This document shows, in pieces, positions 10,782 through 21,023 of a stretch of 64,000 nucleotides of DNA. A model generated the notes under the pieces. The model was not told where the DNA came from. It saw only the letters and a list, made by a program, of their open reading frames with translations, and did not search any database. Origin of the DNA: Sorangium cellulosum So0157-2 (GTDB lineage Bacteria > Myxococcota_A > Polyangia > Polyangiales > Polyangiaceae); the NCBI RefSeq assembly GCF_000418325.1, contig NC_021658.1, positions 5,319,501-5,383,500 on the forward strand, written 5' to 3'. Position numbers and translations under genes: made by a program. The first letter of the stretch is position 1. Each line of letters begins with the position of its first letter.

Positions 10782-11216
10782 CTACCTCATCGCCCGCTGA
10801 AACTGCGCCCTGAGCTCGTCGTCCTCCAGCATCGCCGCGGTCCATCGCTGCTGCGCGCTCAGGTAGTCCTCCAGCGTCAGGTCCAGCCGGCTCAGCACCG
10901 TCGCCATGTCGGTGCCCCGCTTCATCGCGCGCGCCGCCTCGAGGAACCGCTCGAACGACAGCTCGCTCCGCGCGCGGCCGCGCTGGACCCGGGCGAACGT
11001 CTCGGCGAAGGCGGCGACGAGCGGCGGCACGCCCACCTCATCGCCGTCGTCCTCGTCCGCCTCGGAGAGCCGCGCCTGCCAGGCGTCGTCGAGCGCCTCC
11101 CACCCCGCCTCGTCGAGCCCGTGCTCCGCGAGGAGCGCCGCGCGGTCTTCGCCCGGGTCCGCGAGCCGGGCGGCCAGCGTCGCGTAGACCTCGACGTCCT
11201 GCGCGGGATCCTTCAT
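10782..11216 (-). CDS. Two-module helical protein, paralogous to its neighbour's ends
   Basis: The protein has 144 residues and no low-complexity linker. Module one (about 8-50): YATLAARLADPGEDRAALLA, then GLDEAGWEALDDAWQARL. Module two (about 88-144): FLEAARAMKRGTDMATVLSR, then LTLEDYLSAQQRW and a DDELRAQF tail. The pattern is a helix, a short loop with Asp/Pro, a helix containing a Leu-rich core, then W or Y with a trailing amphipathic helix. This is the same pattern as both ends of the 9247-10701 protein. The gene sits 80 bp upstream of it on the same strand, so the two are likely co-transcribed. Function unknown; linked to T6SS only by position. Confidence 0.7.
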   Translation of the reverse strand: MKDPAQDVEVYATLAARLADPGEDRAALLAEHGLDEAGWEALDDAWQARLSEADEDDGDEVGVPPLVAAFAETFARVQRGRARSELSFERFLEAARAMKRGTDMATVLSRLDLTLEDYLSAQQRWTAAMLEDDELRAQFQRAMR

Positions 11217-11265
11217 CGCGCGGCCAGGCTACCTCAGCGCGCGGCTTGGGGCCTCCTCCGCGTGG

Positions 11266-13339
11266 GTGTATCCATGGCGCGTGTCCTTCTCGTACCTGCC
11301 CTTCGTCGCGCCCGGCGGTCAGGAGGGGCAGCCCTCTGCTCCCGGCAGCCTCGACCTGCTCGCCCACGACGCGCTCGAGAGCACGCACGCCGCGCTCCGC
11401 CGCGCGGCGCTGTCGCTCGAGCACGACGTCGAGCCCGTCACCGACCTGACCGGGCCCGCGCGCGCCCTGGAACGCGCCCTCGGCGCGATCTACGACGCCT
11501 TCGACGGCCGCGCCGATCGCGTCGCGGCCGTGCGCGCCGCCGCGGCGGAGGTCGACGGCGCTGCTGTGGCCGTCGGCGAGGCGGCGGGGCTCGAGGCCGG
11601 TCTCGCGGCGGTGGGCGAGCTGCTGCGGAGCGCGCGCGCCTGGCCGCTCGACCCGCCGCCGATGGGCGAGCCGCGATCGGCCGCGGCTGCACGCGGTCCC
11701 GCGCGCGTCGCTCGCGCCGAGGATCAAGGTCCCGGAGCCGCCCCCGGCCGAGCTCGTCGCCAAGCCGCCGCCGCCGATCGCGCGGCCGAAGACGTTCGAG
11801 GAGCTCAAGGCGGCCGTCGAGGCGCTGAAGCAGCGGGCGCCCGCGCCCGGCGCGCTGCCCGCCGCGGCGGAGGCGCGGCCGCTGGCGACGCGGCGCGACG
11901 ACGATCCGCCCGCGCGCCCGGCGCCGCCGGGTTTCGCGCGCGACATCGGCGCCGCGATCGACGATCTCGCCTTCCTCCGCGCCCGCACCCGCGAGTGCTT
12001 CGAGGAGGTCGCGATGGTCGGCATGCAGCGGGCGCCGCTGCTCGGCGACCCCTTCCGCGGGGCGCTGGTCCTCGAGCGGCGCATGCTGGCGGCCATCGAC
12101 GTGATCGCGGCGATCGGGGCGCCGGCGCTCGAGCACGTGCCGCGGCTCGTGACCGAGGCCCCGGTGAAGGATCCGAGCCTGGCCTTCGCGAGCGCGATGG
12201 TGCTCGGCTGCTTCGCGGGCCGCGACGCGCTCGCCGCGGCCGAGCTCGCGCTGCTCCGGAGCGACCGGGACAAGGCGTTCATCGAGGCGCTCGGCGCCGC
12301 CCTGAAGCTCGTCCCGCACGAGCTCCTGCCGCTCGCGCTCCGCGGCCTGCTCCGCGAGCCCGAGCCGCTGGTCCGCGCGATGGCGATCGACGTCCTCGCG
12401 TACCGCGGCCTCGCGACCGAGGACGAGCTCGTCGCGGCGGCCTCGGACGAGGCGGCCCCGGTCGCCGCGCGGGCGCTCACCCACCTCGGCTGCGGGGCGA
12501 GCCAGCGCTTGCCCGAGCTGATCCAGCGGGCCCTCGCGGCCGAGGACCCGGCGCTCCGCGAGGCCGCCTGGACGGCCATGGCGCTCTCGGACCACCCGCA
12601 CGCCTCGATCGCGCTGCGCGGCGCGATCGAGGCGCCGGAGGGCGGCGACGCGGCGGCGCTCCTGCTCGCGATCGCGGGCGACGAGGCGGACGCGCGGCAC
12701 CTCGTCGCGCGCGCCTTCGAGGCGCCGCGCGAAGGCCTGCTCGCGGCCGTGGGCTGGACGGGCGCGGCCTCGGCGGTGCCGCCGCTGATCGATCTGCTCG
12801 AGCGCGACGGGGCCAAGGCGGTGAAGCTCGCCGCGGCCTTCGCGCTGGATCGGATCACCGGCGCCGGGATGTGGGAAGAGGTCGCGGTGGAGGACGAGGA
12901 GATCGTGGTCGCCGATCCGCCCGACCCCGACGTGGGCGAGCCCCGCGAGCTCAAGCTCGCGCAGCTGGTGAGCGACCCCCGCGATCTGTCGCCGGCGCCG
13001 GCGCCCGAGCTGGTGGAGCTGCCCACGGTGGACGCCGCGCGCTGGCGGGCGTTCTGGATGGAGCGCTGCCAGGGCTGGGACCTCGGCGCGCGGTACCGGC
13101 GCGGGCGACCGTACTCGCCGGAGGTCGTGCTCGACGAGCTCGACGCGGGCCGGGTGACCCCGGCGGAGCGGCGGCACCTCCAGCGCGAGCTCATCGTCCG
13201 CACCGGGGTCTTCGTGCGCTTCGATCCGCACGATTTCGTGGTGGCGCAGGAGGAGGCCATCGAGGCGTGGCGGCCGATCGCCGCGCGCGCCTCGGGCGCG
13301 CCGGGGCGCTGGACGCGGCCGCGCCGGCGCGCGGGGTGA
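11266..13339 (+). CDS. HEAT-like repeat protein, apparent frameshift near 11,670
   Basis: The N-terminal part reads in one frame from GTG 11266 (MYPWRVSFSYLPFVAPGGQE) to about LDPPPMGEP. It continues in the +1 frame as LHAVPRASLAPRIKVPEPP and on to the stop at 13339. The joined protein has about 690 residues. From about residue 230 it is a chain of helical repeats rich in Ala and Leu (ALVLERRMLAAIDVIAAIGA, AFASAMVLGCFAGRD, LVRAMAIDVLAYRGL), ending with a distinct 100-residue domain (WRAFWMERCQGWDLGARYRR). This layout recalls HEAT-repeat proteins of myxobacterial T6SS clusters (TIGR02270-like), which fits the vgrG neighbourhood. The frame change is either a one-base insertion in the assembly or a real lesion. 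Confidence 0.65.
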
Positions 13340-13506
13340 GCGAGGCGGTCGCGGAGCGCCTCGTTCGTCGCGCGGGCCACGGCGGCAGGATGAACTCCAG
13401 CGCCGAGCCGTCGCGCCGCGCAGGCGGCGCGCTCCGCCGGCCTTGCCGCGCCGCGCGCCATGGAGGGACCATGGCCCGAGCGGGGCCCTGCGCCCGCGAG
13501 GGGATC

Positions 13507-14545
13507 ATGGACCAGGGCGGACTTCGCAAGACCGGCAGGCGGATCCTCGCGGCCGCTGCGCTCGGCGCCGCGCTGGTCGCGGCGCCTCCGGCGAGGGCCC
13601 AGACGAAGGAGGAGCTCGCGGCGGCGCGGGTGCTCTTCCAGGAGGGCGTCGCGCTCAGCGCGGCGAACAACTGCGCCGCGGCGCTCGCGAAGTTCCAGGC
13701 GGTCGCGGGCGTGCGGCGCACGCCGCAGGTGCTGTTCAACATCGCCGAGTGCGAGGCGCGGCTCGGCAAGCTCGTCTCGGCGCTCGGCAACTACCGCATG
13801 GCCGCGGCCGCGGCCGCGGGCGACCCGAGGGCGAACGACGTCACCGCGAACGTCGGCGCGCGGATCGAGGATCTCGAGGCGCGCGTCCCGAGGCTCGCGA
13901 TCCGCCGGGGCGCGGGGGCGCTCACCGCGACGATCCTGCTCGACGGCACCGCGCTCGGCGCCGCCGAGATGAGCGGCGACATCCCCGTCGACCCCGGGCC
14001 CCACGTGGTCGCCGCCCGGATCGGCGGCCGCGAGGTGGTGCGGGAGACGATCACGCTCGAGGAGGGGCACGCGAAGACCGTGGAGATCACGATCGCCGAG
14101 CCGCCGGCGGCCGCCGCGCCCACCGCGGGCGCGCCGCCGCCGGGAGCGCCGGCGGCGACGGCGGCGAGCGCAGCGCCGGCGGCGGCGCGGCCGTCGAAGG
14201 CGCCGGGCCTCGTGGCGCTCGGCGCCGGGATCGCGCTCGGCGCCGTGGGCGGCGTCTTCCTCGGCCTCCGCGCCGGCACGCTGAGCGATCTCGACGCGCT
14301 GTGCGGCGGCGACAGGAGCTGCCCTCCCTCGGCCAGGCCCACCGCCGACCGGGGCCGGCTCTACACGGGCGTCGCCGAGGCCGCGATCGGGCTCGGCGTC
14401 GCCTCCGTCGCCGCGGGCATCGTCCTGCTCGCGACGAGCGGCGGCGGCGCCGAGCCGCGCCGCGGGGCGCGCCCGCCGCGCGGAGGTCCTGCCGCGGGCG
14501 CCCGGCGCCGACCTCACGGGCCTCAGCGTCGCCGGCAGGTTCTGA
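13507..14545 (+). CDS. Secreted helical-repeat/PEGA-like protein, apparent frameshift near 14,460
   Basis: ATG 13507 begins a clear signal peptide (GRRILAAAALGAALVAAPPA then RAQ). The mature part has TPR-like helices (ARVLFQEGVALSAANNCAAA, QVLFNIAECEARLGKLVSAL), a PEGA-like beta segment (LDGTALGAAEMSGDIPVDPG), an Ala/Pro linker, and two C-terminal hydrophobic segments. This order is very common in Sorangium-type genomes. In the starting frame it would run on to 14,826 and overlap the opposite gene. In the +1 frame it ends GADLTGLSVAGRF at TGA 14543-14545, a natural C terminus, so a one-base shift between 14,440 and 14,480 is inferred. Likely periplasmic or membrane-attached; exact role unknown. 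Confidence 0.68.
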
Positions 14546-14612
14546 GGCCGCCGGGGCCGCTCCGGCCGGGTCGCCTCGGCGCCCGCGGGCCGGCCGGCGC
14601 CCTTCGGGCCCC

Positions 14613-15788
14613 TCAGCCCTGGCTCTGGCAGCAGAACGTCCTCGGGGCGGCGCCCCGCGCCGTCCCCGTCGCAGCGCCGCCGCTCGGCGCGCACGCCCCC
14701 CCGGTGGGCGTCGCCGACGTCACCTTGCGCCCGACGATCGTGGGGTTTCCCTCGAGGTCCTCGCACCCGCCGGCGAGGACCTCGACCACCGGCGTCTCGC
14801 ACGTGTCCTCCGCGTTGTCGGCGTAGAGGGCGATCGTCGTCCGGCACGTCCCGCTCGACGGCTCGCCGCACGAGCAGTCGTCCTCGCAGCCGCGGTCGTC
14901 CTCGATCTCGGTGAAGAACACGTGCTTCTCGGTGTACGCGCCCGGCGGGCAGGCGTTGTCGCCGTCCTTCGCGATGCAGAGCCCGCCCTCGAACGGCGCG
15001 CCCGGCCTGGGCACGCAGACCCGGCCGACGTTGCAGCCCTGGCCAGCCGGCGGCGCGGGGCACGCGCGCCCGAGCCGCGTCCATCGCGGAGGCGGCGCAT
15101 CGATCTGCACGGGGTTCGGCGCGCAGCTCCCCCCGGTCGCGCCGAGCGGCTCCGCGGAGACCGACACGACGCACGGGTGCGCCTCGAGGCTCGCATCGCA
15201 CAGGTCTTCCGCCGGCTCGCAGGCCGCCCCGCCGCCGAACACGCCGTCGGGCCCGGCGCACTCATCCGGCATCCAGCCGGGGATGGGCTTCAGATCCCAG
15301 GCGCAAACCCAGGGTGAATCGCACGGCGCGTCGCTGACGCTGATCTCGATCTTCTCCAGCGCATCGCACGCCTGCCCCTCCGCCGGGCCGCACGAGCACG
15401 TGCAGCTCGCCGGCGGCGCGGACAGGCCGCGGTTGCCGATGAACGGCTCCCCCGCGGCGAACGCGTCGGGGCAGCCCGGGTCCCTCGCGGGCTCCCCGTC
15501 GAACAGCGCGAAGGTGCCGCTCCAGCCCTCCGGCACGGCCGTCGTGCACACGAAGTCGCCGCACGCAGGGTCCGCGCAGTCGACAAGCCCGTCGCCGTCG
15601 TCGTCGGCGCCGTTCGAGCAGTCCTCCGCGCCGGCATCACCGCCCGCGCCGGCGCTCCCCGAGGGCTCCGGCTCGTCGAAGGTGTAGTCGGGGTACAGGC
15701 ACGCCGCGGGCGCGGCGAGGGCGCCCGCGGCGCCGAGCCCGATCCAGGCCGCGAGGCGCGCTCCCCGGGCGACGAGAGAAGAGCTCAC
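14613..15788 (-). CDS. Cys-rich MopE-like lipoprotein
   Basis: The protein has 391 residues. GTG 15788-15786 is chosen because GGAGGTGATC, a near-perfect complement of the 16S rRNA 3' end, lies just upstream. The signal is hydrophobic and ends PAAC, a lipobox. Next is DCSNGADDDGDGLVDCADPA, the Asp-rich calcium-binding-like motif of MopE proteins. The remainder has more than 30 cysteines in short loops (CTCSCGPAEGQAC, DDCSCGEPSSGTC) without an enzymatic motif. It is probably a disulphide-rich outer-surface protein. It lies 57 bp downstream of the OmpH-like gene on the same strand and may be in its transcript. Confidence 0.75.
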   Translation of the reverse strand: MSSSLVARGARLAAWIGLGAAGALAAPAACLYPDYTFDEPEPSGSAGAGGDAGAEDCSNGADDDGDGLVDCADPACGDFVCTTAVPEGWSGTFALFDGEPARDPGCPDAFAAGEPFIGNRGLSAPPASCTCSCGPAEGQACDALEKIEISVSDAPCDSPWVCAWDLKPIPGWMPDECAGPDGVFGGGAACEPAEDLCDASLEAHPCVVSVSAEPLGATGGSCAPNPVQIDAPPPRWTRLGRACPAPPAGQGCNVGRVCVPRPGAPFEGGLCIAKDGDNACPPGAYTEKHVFFTEIEDDRGCEDDCSCGEPSSGTCRTTIALYADNAEDTCETPVVEVLAGGCEDLEGNPTIVGRKVTSATPTGGACAPSGGAATGTARGAAPRTFCCQSQG

Positions 15789-15844
15789 CGGATCACCTCC
15801 CCGACGGAGCGGCGCGCGCCGCGCCAAGGGCCGACGCGGCTCGG

Positions 15845-16582
15845 CTACTTCTTGGCCGGCGCGGCCGGCTTCGCCGGGGCCGCGGGCGCCGCGCCCTTGG
15901 CCGGCGGCGCGCCCTTCGCGGGCGCCGCGTCGCCGACCTGCCCGCTGTTGTACATCTGGATCGCGCGGTCGGTGAGCTCGAGATCGGCGCGGTAATAGGG
16001 CGCGGCCGACTTGTCGAGGATGAGGTCGTACCCCTCCTGCGCGGCGAGGCGGCGGAGCAGGCCGAGGACCTTCTGCAGGATCGGCGTGGTCAGCTCGCTC
16101 TCCTTGCGCTGCATCTCGCGCTGGTAGTCGACCATCGTCGCCTGGAGCTCGGCGGCCTGGCGCTGCCACGTCTCGAACCGGCGCTGGAGCGCGTCCTTCG
16201 GCGTCTTGCCCGCCTGGGCCTCCTTGTCGAGCTTGTCGCGCTCGTCGGCGAGCGCGCGCTGCTTCGTGTCGAGCTCGACCTGGCGGCTGTCGAACAGCTT
16301 CTTGAGCGTCGCCTGGACGCGGAGCCCCTCCTCCGTCTCCAGCATGGCGCGGCGCACGTCGACGACGGCGATCTTCGACTGCGCCGACGCGGGCGCGGGC
16401 GACAGCAACGCCGCCCCGCCCAGCGCCATGGCGGCGAGCAGCGGCAGGAGGCGCGCCGCGGGGCGCCGGCCCGCGGCACGGCGGGCAGGGGGCGCAGCAC
16501 ACCGGCTCGCGTCGGCCGAACGCACGGAGCTGGAGGGCGTGGAGCAGCGCGCGGTGGGCCGCTCAGGAGCGTTGTCTTGCAT
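15845..16582 (-). CDS. OmpH/Skp-family periplasmic chaperone
   Basis: The protein has 245 residues. A long basic Ala/Arg-rich start leads into the signal LLPLLAAMALGGAALLSPAP ending SAQ. The mature part opens with KIAVVDVRRAMLETEEG, the strand that begins OmpH/Skp proteins. A long coiled coil follows (residues 95-170: KKLFDSRQVELDTKQRALAD and ELQATMVDYQREMQRKESEL), then the closing strands (EGYDLILDKSAAPYYRADLE). Skp binds unfolded outer-membrane proteins in the periplasm. The Ala/Pro/Lys tail (about 35 residues) is an extra. ATG 16582 gives an unusually long signal n-region, so a later start is possible. It lies 33 bp after the kinase gene on the same strand. Confidence 0.85.
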   Translation of the reverse strand: MQDNAPERPTARCSTPSSSVRSADASRCAAPPARRAAGRRPAARLLPLLAAMALGGAALLSPAPASAQSKIAVVDVRRAMLETEEGLRVQATLKKLFDSRQVELDTKQRALADERDKLDKEAQAGKTPKDALQRRFETWQRQAAELQATMVDYQREMQRKESELTTPILQKVLGLLRRLAAQEGYDLILDKSAAPYYRADLELTDRAIQMYNSGQVGDAAPAKGAPPAKGAAPAAPAKPAAPAKK

Positions 16583-16615
16583 CGGGCATGGCCTTAGCTA
16601 CCCGGCCACCCAACG

Positions 16616-19600
16616 TCAAGAACGTGGCGCGCCCTTCTCGCGCGCCGGAGCCGCCGCGCCGTCGCCGTGCGCCTCCTTGCCCTGCGCCGGCCCCGCGCCG
16701 CGCTGCCCCGCGGGGTCGCCGCCCGGCGCGTCGGCGCGATCCTTCCGCGAGACGGCGCTGGCGGTCTTCGTCGCGCCCCTGCCCCGCGACGGCGCTGCAG
16801 CGGCCCGATGGACGGACGCGTCCGCCGCCGAGGCCGCGGGCACCGAGCGGCCGAGGCGCTCGCGGGCGAGGGCGATGAGCCGCCCGACGTCGTCGCTCCC
16901 GCGCAGGAACGCCTCGCGGTGGCGGGGATCGCGGAGGGCGTCGACGCGCGCGCGGAGGGCGGTGAACGCGGCGTCGAGCGCCGCGTGCGCCTCGCGCTCC
17001 TCCCCGGCCGCGAGGAGGGCCTCCACGAGCGTGAGGCGGATCGCGTCGTTCCACTCCTCGATCGGCCCGCCCTCCAGGTGGCGCGCGGCCTCCCGCGCCG
17101 CGTCGACCGCGGCCCGGAGCTCGCGCCGCGCCAGCTGGACGCGGGCGAGCGCGAAGCTCGCCATCGCCTGCAGCGCGGTCGCGTGGCGCGCGGTCTCCTC
17201 GCAGAGCCAGCGCGCGATCGAGTGGGCGGTGCCGTAGTCGCCGGGCGCGCCGCGCCAGACGAGGAAGATCGCCTCGTACAGCCGGCCGGCGATCCTGAGG
17301 CGCGCGACGTGGCACTCGTCGGCGATCCGGCCCGCCTGGCGCTCGTGCGCGATGCCCTCCTCGAGGTTGCCGAGCCGCGCGTACGACATGCCGAGGTTGT
17401 GGAGCGCGAAGCCCTCGAGCGCCCGGAGCTTCCGGCTCCGCGCGCCGTGCAGCGCGCGCTCGAGCAGCGCCTGCGCCTCCTCGAACAGGCCGAGCTGGTT
17501 CAGCACCGACCCGGTGTTCAGGCGGGCCTTGGCCGCGATGACGGCGTCGCCCTCGGCGTCGGCGTCCGCGACGAGCGACGCGCCCGCGGAGGCCGCGGCG
17601 GACAGGTCGCCGACGTGCATCAGCGCGGCGAGGTGCGCCTCCCGGGTGTGGAGGAGCGCGGCCGTCGAGCCGCTCGCGCGCGCGACCTCGACCGCCGCCT
17701 CCGCGGCGCCGAGCGCCTCGGCGGGCCGGCTCAGGTCCACGAGGGCGCGCACGCGCGACGCGAGCAGCGTCGCGCGGATCTGCGGCGAGAGCGCCGCCGC
17801 GAACTGCGGCGAGAGCGCGGAGGCGGCGCGCGCGTCCGCCTCCGCGCTCTCGCCGGCCGCGATCATGCACCGCACCGCGAGCAGCTGCGCCTCGCCCCAC
17901 AGGTCCGAGCCGGGCAGCGCGAGGCGCGCGGCCTCCTCCGCCGCGTCGAGCCCCTCGGGGGCGCGGCCCAGGAGCTCGCACACCTCGCCCCGGTGGACGA
18001 GGAGCGTCGCGCGCGTCGTCCCCTCGGCCCCGCAGGCGAGCCCGCGCGTCGCGAGATCGAGCGCCGCGTCGAGCTCCGCGCCGCTCGCCACCGCGGCCCG
18101 CGCCGCCCGGGCGTAGAGCAGCGCGGCCCGCGTCTTCTCGCCGCCGGCCTCGGCGTGGCGCGCGACGAGCCCCGGGTCGACGTCGCCCGCGGACTCGAGC
18201 CACGCGGCCGCGGCGCGGTGGAGCGCGGCGCGGTCCTCCTCGAGGATCGAGGCGTACGCCGCGTCGCGCACGAGCGACTGGCGGAACGTCCACTGCGCGT
18301 GCCCGGCGACGCGCGGCTCGAGCTGGCGCGCGATGATCTCGCCCGCCTCGAGCTCGGCGAGCTCCGCGCCCACGGCGCGCTCGAGCAGCGCCTCGACGCC
18401 CGCCGTCCAGAAGACCGGGCCGAAGACGGACGCGGCGCGCAGCACCTCGCGCACCCCGCTCGACATGCGATCGACGCGGTGCTGCACGAGCGCCTGCACG
18501 CTGAGCGGCACGTCGTCGCGCCCCTCGGCCGCGTGCCGGATGAGCTCCTCCAGGAAGAGCGCGTAGCCGCCGGCGCGCTGCACGATGGCGCCGCGCGTGG
18601 CCGGGTCGGCCTGGGGGAGGGCGGTCGCCACGAGGCGATCGGCGGCCTGCGGCGACAGCGGGGAGAGCGCGATGCGGGTCACGTTGCGCTCCTGCCACAG
18701 CGAGGGGAACCGGCTCGCGAGCTCGGGGCGCGCGAAGCCGAAGACCCCGAAGCGGAGGTCGGTGCAGCCGAGCAGCCAGTCGACGAGCTCGACGGTGGTG
18801 CTGTCGGCCCAGTGCATGTCCTCGATGACCAGGATCTGCGGCGTGCTCTCGGACTTCGAGCGGAAGAACGCCTCGATCGCCATCCGCGTGCGCGACTCCA
18901 TGAGCTGCGGGCTCTCGCGGGCGGCGCGCAGCGGCTCGTTGCCGTCGTTGGGGAAGGGCACGCCGGCGAGCTCCCCGATGAAGCCCGCGAGGAACCGCAG
19001 CGGGCGGGCCAGCCGCACCGCCACGTGGGCGTTCACCTTCTGCACCTGCTCGTCGAGGCGCTCGCCGTCGTGGATGCCCATGAGCGCGCGCAGGGCGCGG
19101 CCGAGGCCGGAGAGCCCCGACCCCTGGCTCATCGGGTCGCCGCGGCAGAGCAGGATGACCGGCGCGTGCGGCGCCATGTCGAGGCGCTGGATCAGCTCGG
19201 CGCGGACGCGGCTCTTACCGATGCCGGCCGGGCCGGTCACGAGCGCGGCGCGCGGGACCGCGTCCTCGGCGATGTCGCTGTAGATGCCCTGGAGCCGGGC
19301 GAGCTCGTGCTCGCGCCCGATGGTCGGCGTGGGGGGCCCGAGGAGCTTGCGCGCGTCGAAGCCGGCCGCGTCCTCGTGGACGAGCACGCCGCCGCGCGCG
19401 TCCTCCTGCACCACGAACCGCCCCTCGAGCGCCGCGGTCGCGTACCCGTCGATGCGGACGGCGCCGGGCACCGCGGACTCCAGCTGCTGCGCCGCGCGCT
19501 CGAGCGCCTCGCCGGCGAGGTTCGCGCGGCCGCGGACCGCGTGCCCGACCGCCACCGAGACCCGCGCGCCCGGCGTCGACCTGGCGACGGTCAGCGCCGC

Positions 19601-20743
19601 CCGCGCGGCGCGCATCGCCTCGTCCCCGCGCGAGCGCTCCACCCCGAGCACCGCGACCATCTTCCCGCTGAGGAGCGGCTCGAGCCGCGCGTCGTCGCCG
19701 AGGACGTCGCGGAGCGCGGCGTCCACCTCGGGGCGGAGCGGGCCGGCGCCGAGCTCGAAGAGCACGCACGCGACCACGCGCCGCTCGCTCGTCGCGAGGC
19801 GCACCTGCGGCCGCTCGTCGCTCGGCCCGGCGGGGCTCGCCGGGCCCGAGCGGACCTCCGGCGCCGCCGCGCGGCGGATCGCCGACGCGGACCTGTCGGT
19901 CGCGGGCGGGTCGTTGTTGAGCTCCCCGACGCGCGCGAGGGCGCGCGCCAGCTCGCCGCCGTTCTCGTACCGCACCTCGCGATCGCGGGCGATGGCGCGC
20001 GTGATCACCTCGTCGAGCGCCTCCGGCACGTCGAAGCGGATCTGCTGCGCGCGCGGCGGGTCCTCGAGCACGAGGCGGCCGAGCAGGGCGATCGCGTGCT
20101 CGGTCTCGAACACGTTCCTGCCGGTGACCAGGCGGAACAGCACGGAGCCCAGCGAGTAGACGTCGGCCCGCGCGTCCACGGGCTCGCCGCGCGCCTGCTC
20201 GGGCGCCATGAAGTGCGGGGTGCCGATGATCGTGCCGCGCTCGGTGGGGCAGTCGTCCGGGGTCGCGAGCTTGACGACGCCGAAGTCGATCAGCTTGATC
20301 GCGGTGCCCTTGCCGCGGACGAGGAAGATGTTGGAGAGCTTGAGGTCGCGGTGGACGACGCCGCGCGCGTGGATGGCCGCCATGGCGGCCGCGCTGCGCC
20401 GGACGACCTCCACCGAGTCGCGCAGGCCGAGCGGCGCGCGCCGCTGGCGCTGCCCGAGGTCCTCGCCGTCGAGCCACTCCATCGCGAAGAAGAGGCGCCC
20501 GTCGAGCCAGGTGCCGTGCGCGATGTACTGGACGATGTTCGGGTGCCGCAGGTCGGCGAGGATCGCGATCTCGCGCGCGAAGCGGGCGCGCTCCTGGGGC
20601 GACGCGGCGGCGCGCAGGACCTTGATCGCGACCGGGGCGCCGGTGGTCTGATCGGTGCCCTTGAAAATATCGCCCATGCCGCCGCTTCGGCTGCGGGCTT
20701 CGATCATGAAGCGGTCGGTCGGATCGGTGAACTCCGGGAGCAC
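16616..20743 (-). CDS. Serine/threonine kinase fused to predicted ATPase and TPR-like repeats
   Basis: The protein has 1,375 residues. Residues 10-275 form a protein kinase: GGMGDIF loop, K41, E58, HRDLKLSN with D133, and DFG at 153-155. Residues 290-480 include a segment resembling degenerate nucleotide cyclase/regulatory sequence (AVGHAVRGRANLAGEALERA). Residues 485-800 form a STAND-like ATPase with Walker A GPAGIGKS (K510) and Walker B ILVIEDMHWAD. From about 830 to 1,330 there is a helical TPR-like superhelix (LHNLGMSYARLGNLEEGIAH). The tail is low complexity. This PknK-like layout is frequent in myxobacteria; the repeats probably sense a partner and the ATPase controls oligomerisation. 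All catalytic residues are intact. A PP2C phosphatase lies 1.8 kb upstream on the same strand. Confidence 0.9.
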   Translation of the reverse strand: MLPEFTDPTDRFMIEARSRSGGMGDIFKGTDQTTGAPVAIKVLRAAASPQERARFAREIAILADLRHPNIVQYIAHGTWLDGRLFFAMEWLDGEDLGQRQRRAPLGLRDSVEVVRRSAAAMAAIHARGVVHRDLKLSNIFLVRGKGTAIKLIDFGVVKLATPDDCPTERGTIIGTPHFMAPEQARGEPVDARADVYSLGSVLFRLVTGRNVFETEHAIALLGRLVLEDPPRAQQIRFDVPEALDEVITRAIARDREVRYENGGELARALARVGELNNDPPATDRSASAIRRAAAPEVRSGPASPAGPSDERPQVRLATSERRVVACVLFELGAGPLRPEVDAALRDVLGDDARLEPLLSGKMVAVLGVERSRGDEAMRAARAALTVARSTPGARVSVAVGHAVRGRANLAGEALERAAQQLESAVPGAVRIDGYATAALEGRFVVQEDARGGVLVHEDAAGFDARKLLGPPTPTIGREHELARLQGIYSDIAEDAVPRAALVTGPAGIGKSRVRAELIQRLDMAPHAPVILLCRGDPMSQGSGLSGLGRALRALMGIHDGERLDEQVQKVNAHVAVRLARPLRFLAGFIGELAGVPFPNDGNEPLRAARESPQLMESRTRMAIEAFFRSKSESTPQILVIEDMHWADSTTVELVDWLLGCTDLRFGVFGFARPELASRFPSLWQERNVTRIALSPLSPQAADRLVATALPQADPATRGAIVQRAGGYALFLEELIRHAAEGRDDVPLSVQALVQHRVDRMSSGVREVLRAASVFGPVFWTAGVEALLERAVGAELAELEAGEIIARQLEPRVAGHAQWTFRQSLVRDAAYASILEEDRAALHRAAAAWLESAGDVDPGLVARHAEAGGEKTRAALLYARAARAAVASGAELDAALDLATRGLACGAEGTTRATLLVHRGEVCELLGRAPEGLDAAEEAARLALPGSDLWGEAQLLAVRCMIAAGESAEADARAASALSPQFAAALSPQIRATLLASRVRALVDLSRPAEALGAAEAAVEVARASGSTAALLHTREAHLAALMHVGDLSAAASAGASLVADADAEGDAVIAAKARLNTGSVLNQLGLFEEAQALLERALHGARSRKLRALEGFALHNLGMSYARLGNLEEGIAHERQAGRIADECHVARLRIAGRLYEAIFLVWRGAPGDYGTAHSIARWLCEETARHATALQAMASFALARVQLARRELRAAVDAAREAARHLEGGPIEEWNDAIRLTLVEALLAAGEEREAHAALDAAFTALRARVDALRDPRHREAFLRGSDDVGRLIALARERLGRSVPAASAADASVHRAAAAPSRGRGATKTASAVSRKDRADAPGGDPAGQRGAGPAQGKEAHGDGAAAPAREKGAPRS

Positions 20744-21023
20744 CGTCAGGAAAGGCTACGCGAATTTCGCGGCTTCGTGCCAGAGAGAAGGCGTTCTGCG
20801 CCGCGGGGCGCGCGCCGGCGGGCGATCTGGGCCGACGCGCGCTCCGCCGCGCCGCGGCGCGCGGCGTCCCGAGCGCGCGCGTCGAGGATCGGGCCGGTGG
20901 TCGAAAATTCCAGCCACGATCCGTGCCGCCGTGCCGTCCTCACCGTCATGAGCCCTGCCGGAAGCCTCCCGCGCGCCTTCTCGCGCGCCGGGCCGCCGCG
21001 CGCGCTCGCGCCGACCGGCGCGC

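Noticed and set aside
11038..15261. 1,407-residue minus-strand open frame
   Set aside because: It crosses several real genes on both strands and reads as low-complexity; a shadow of GC bias.
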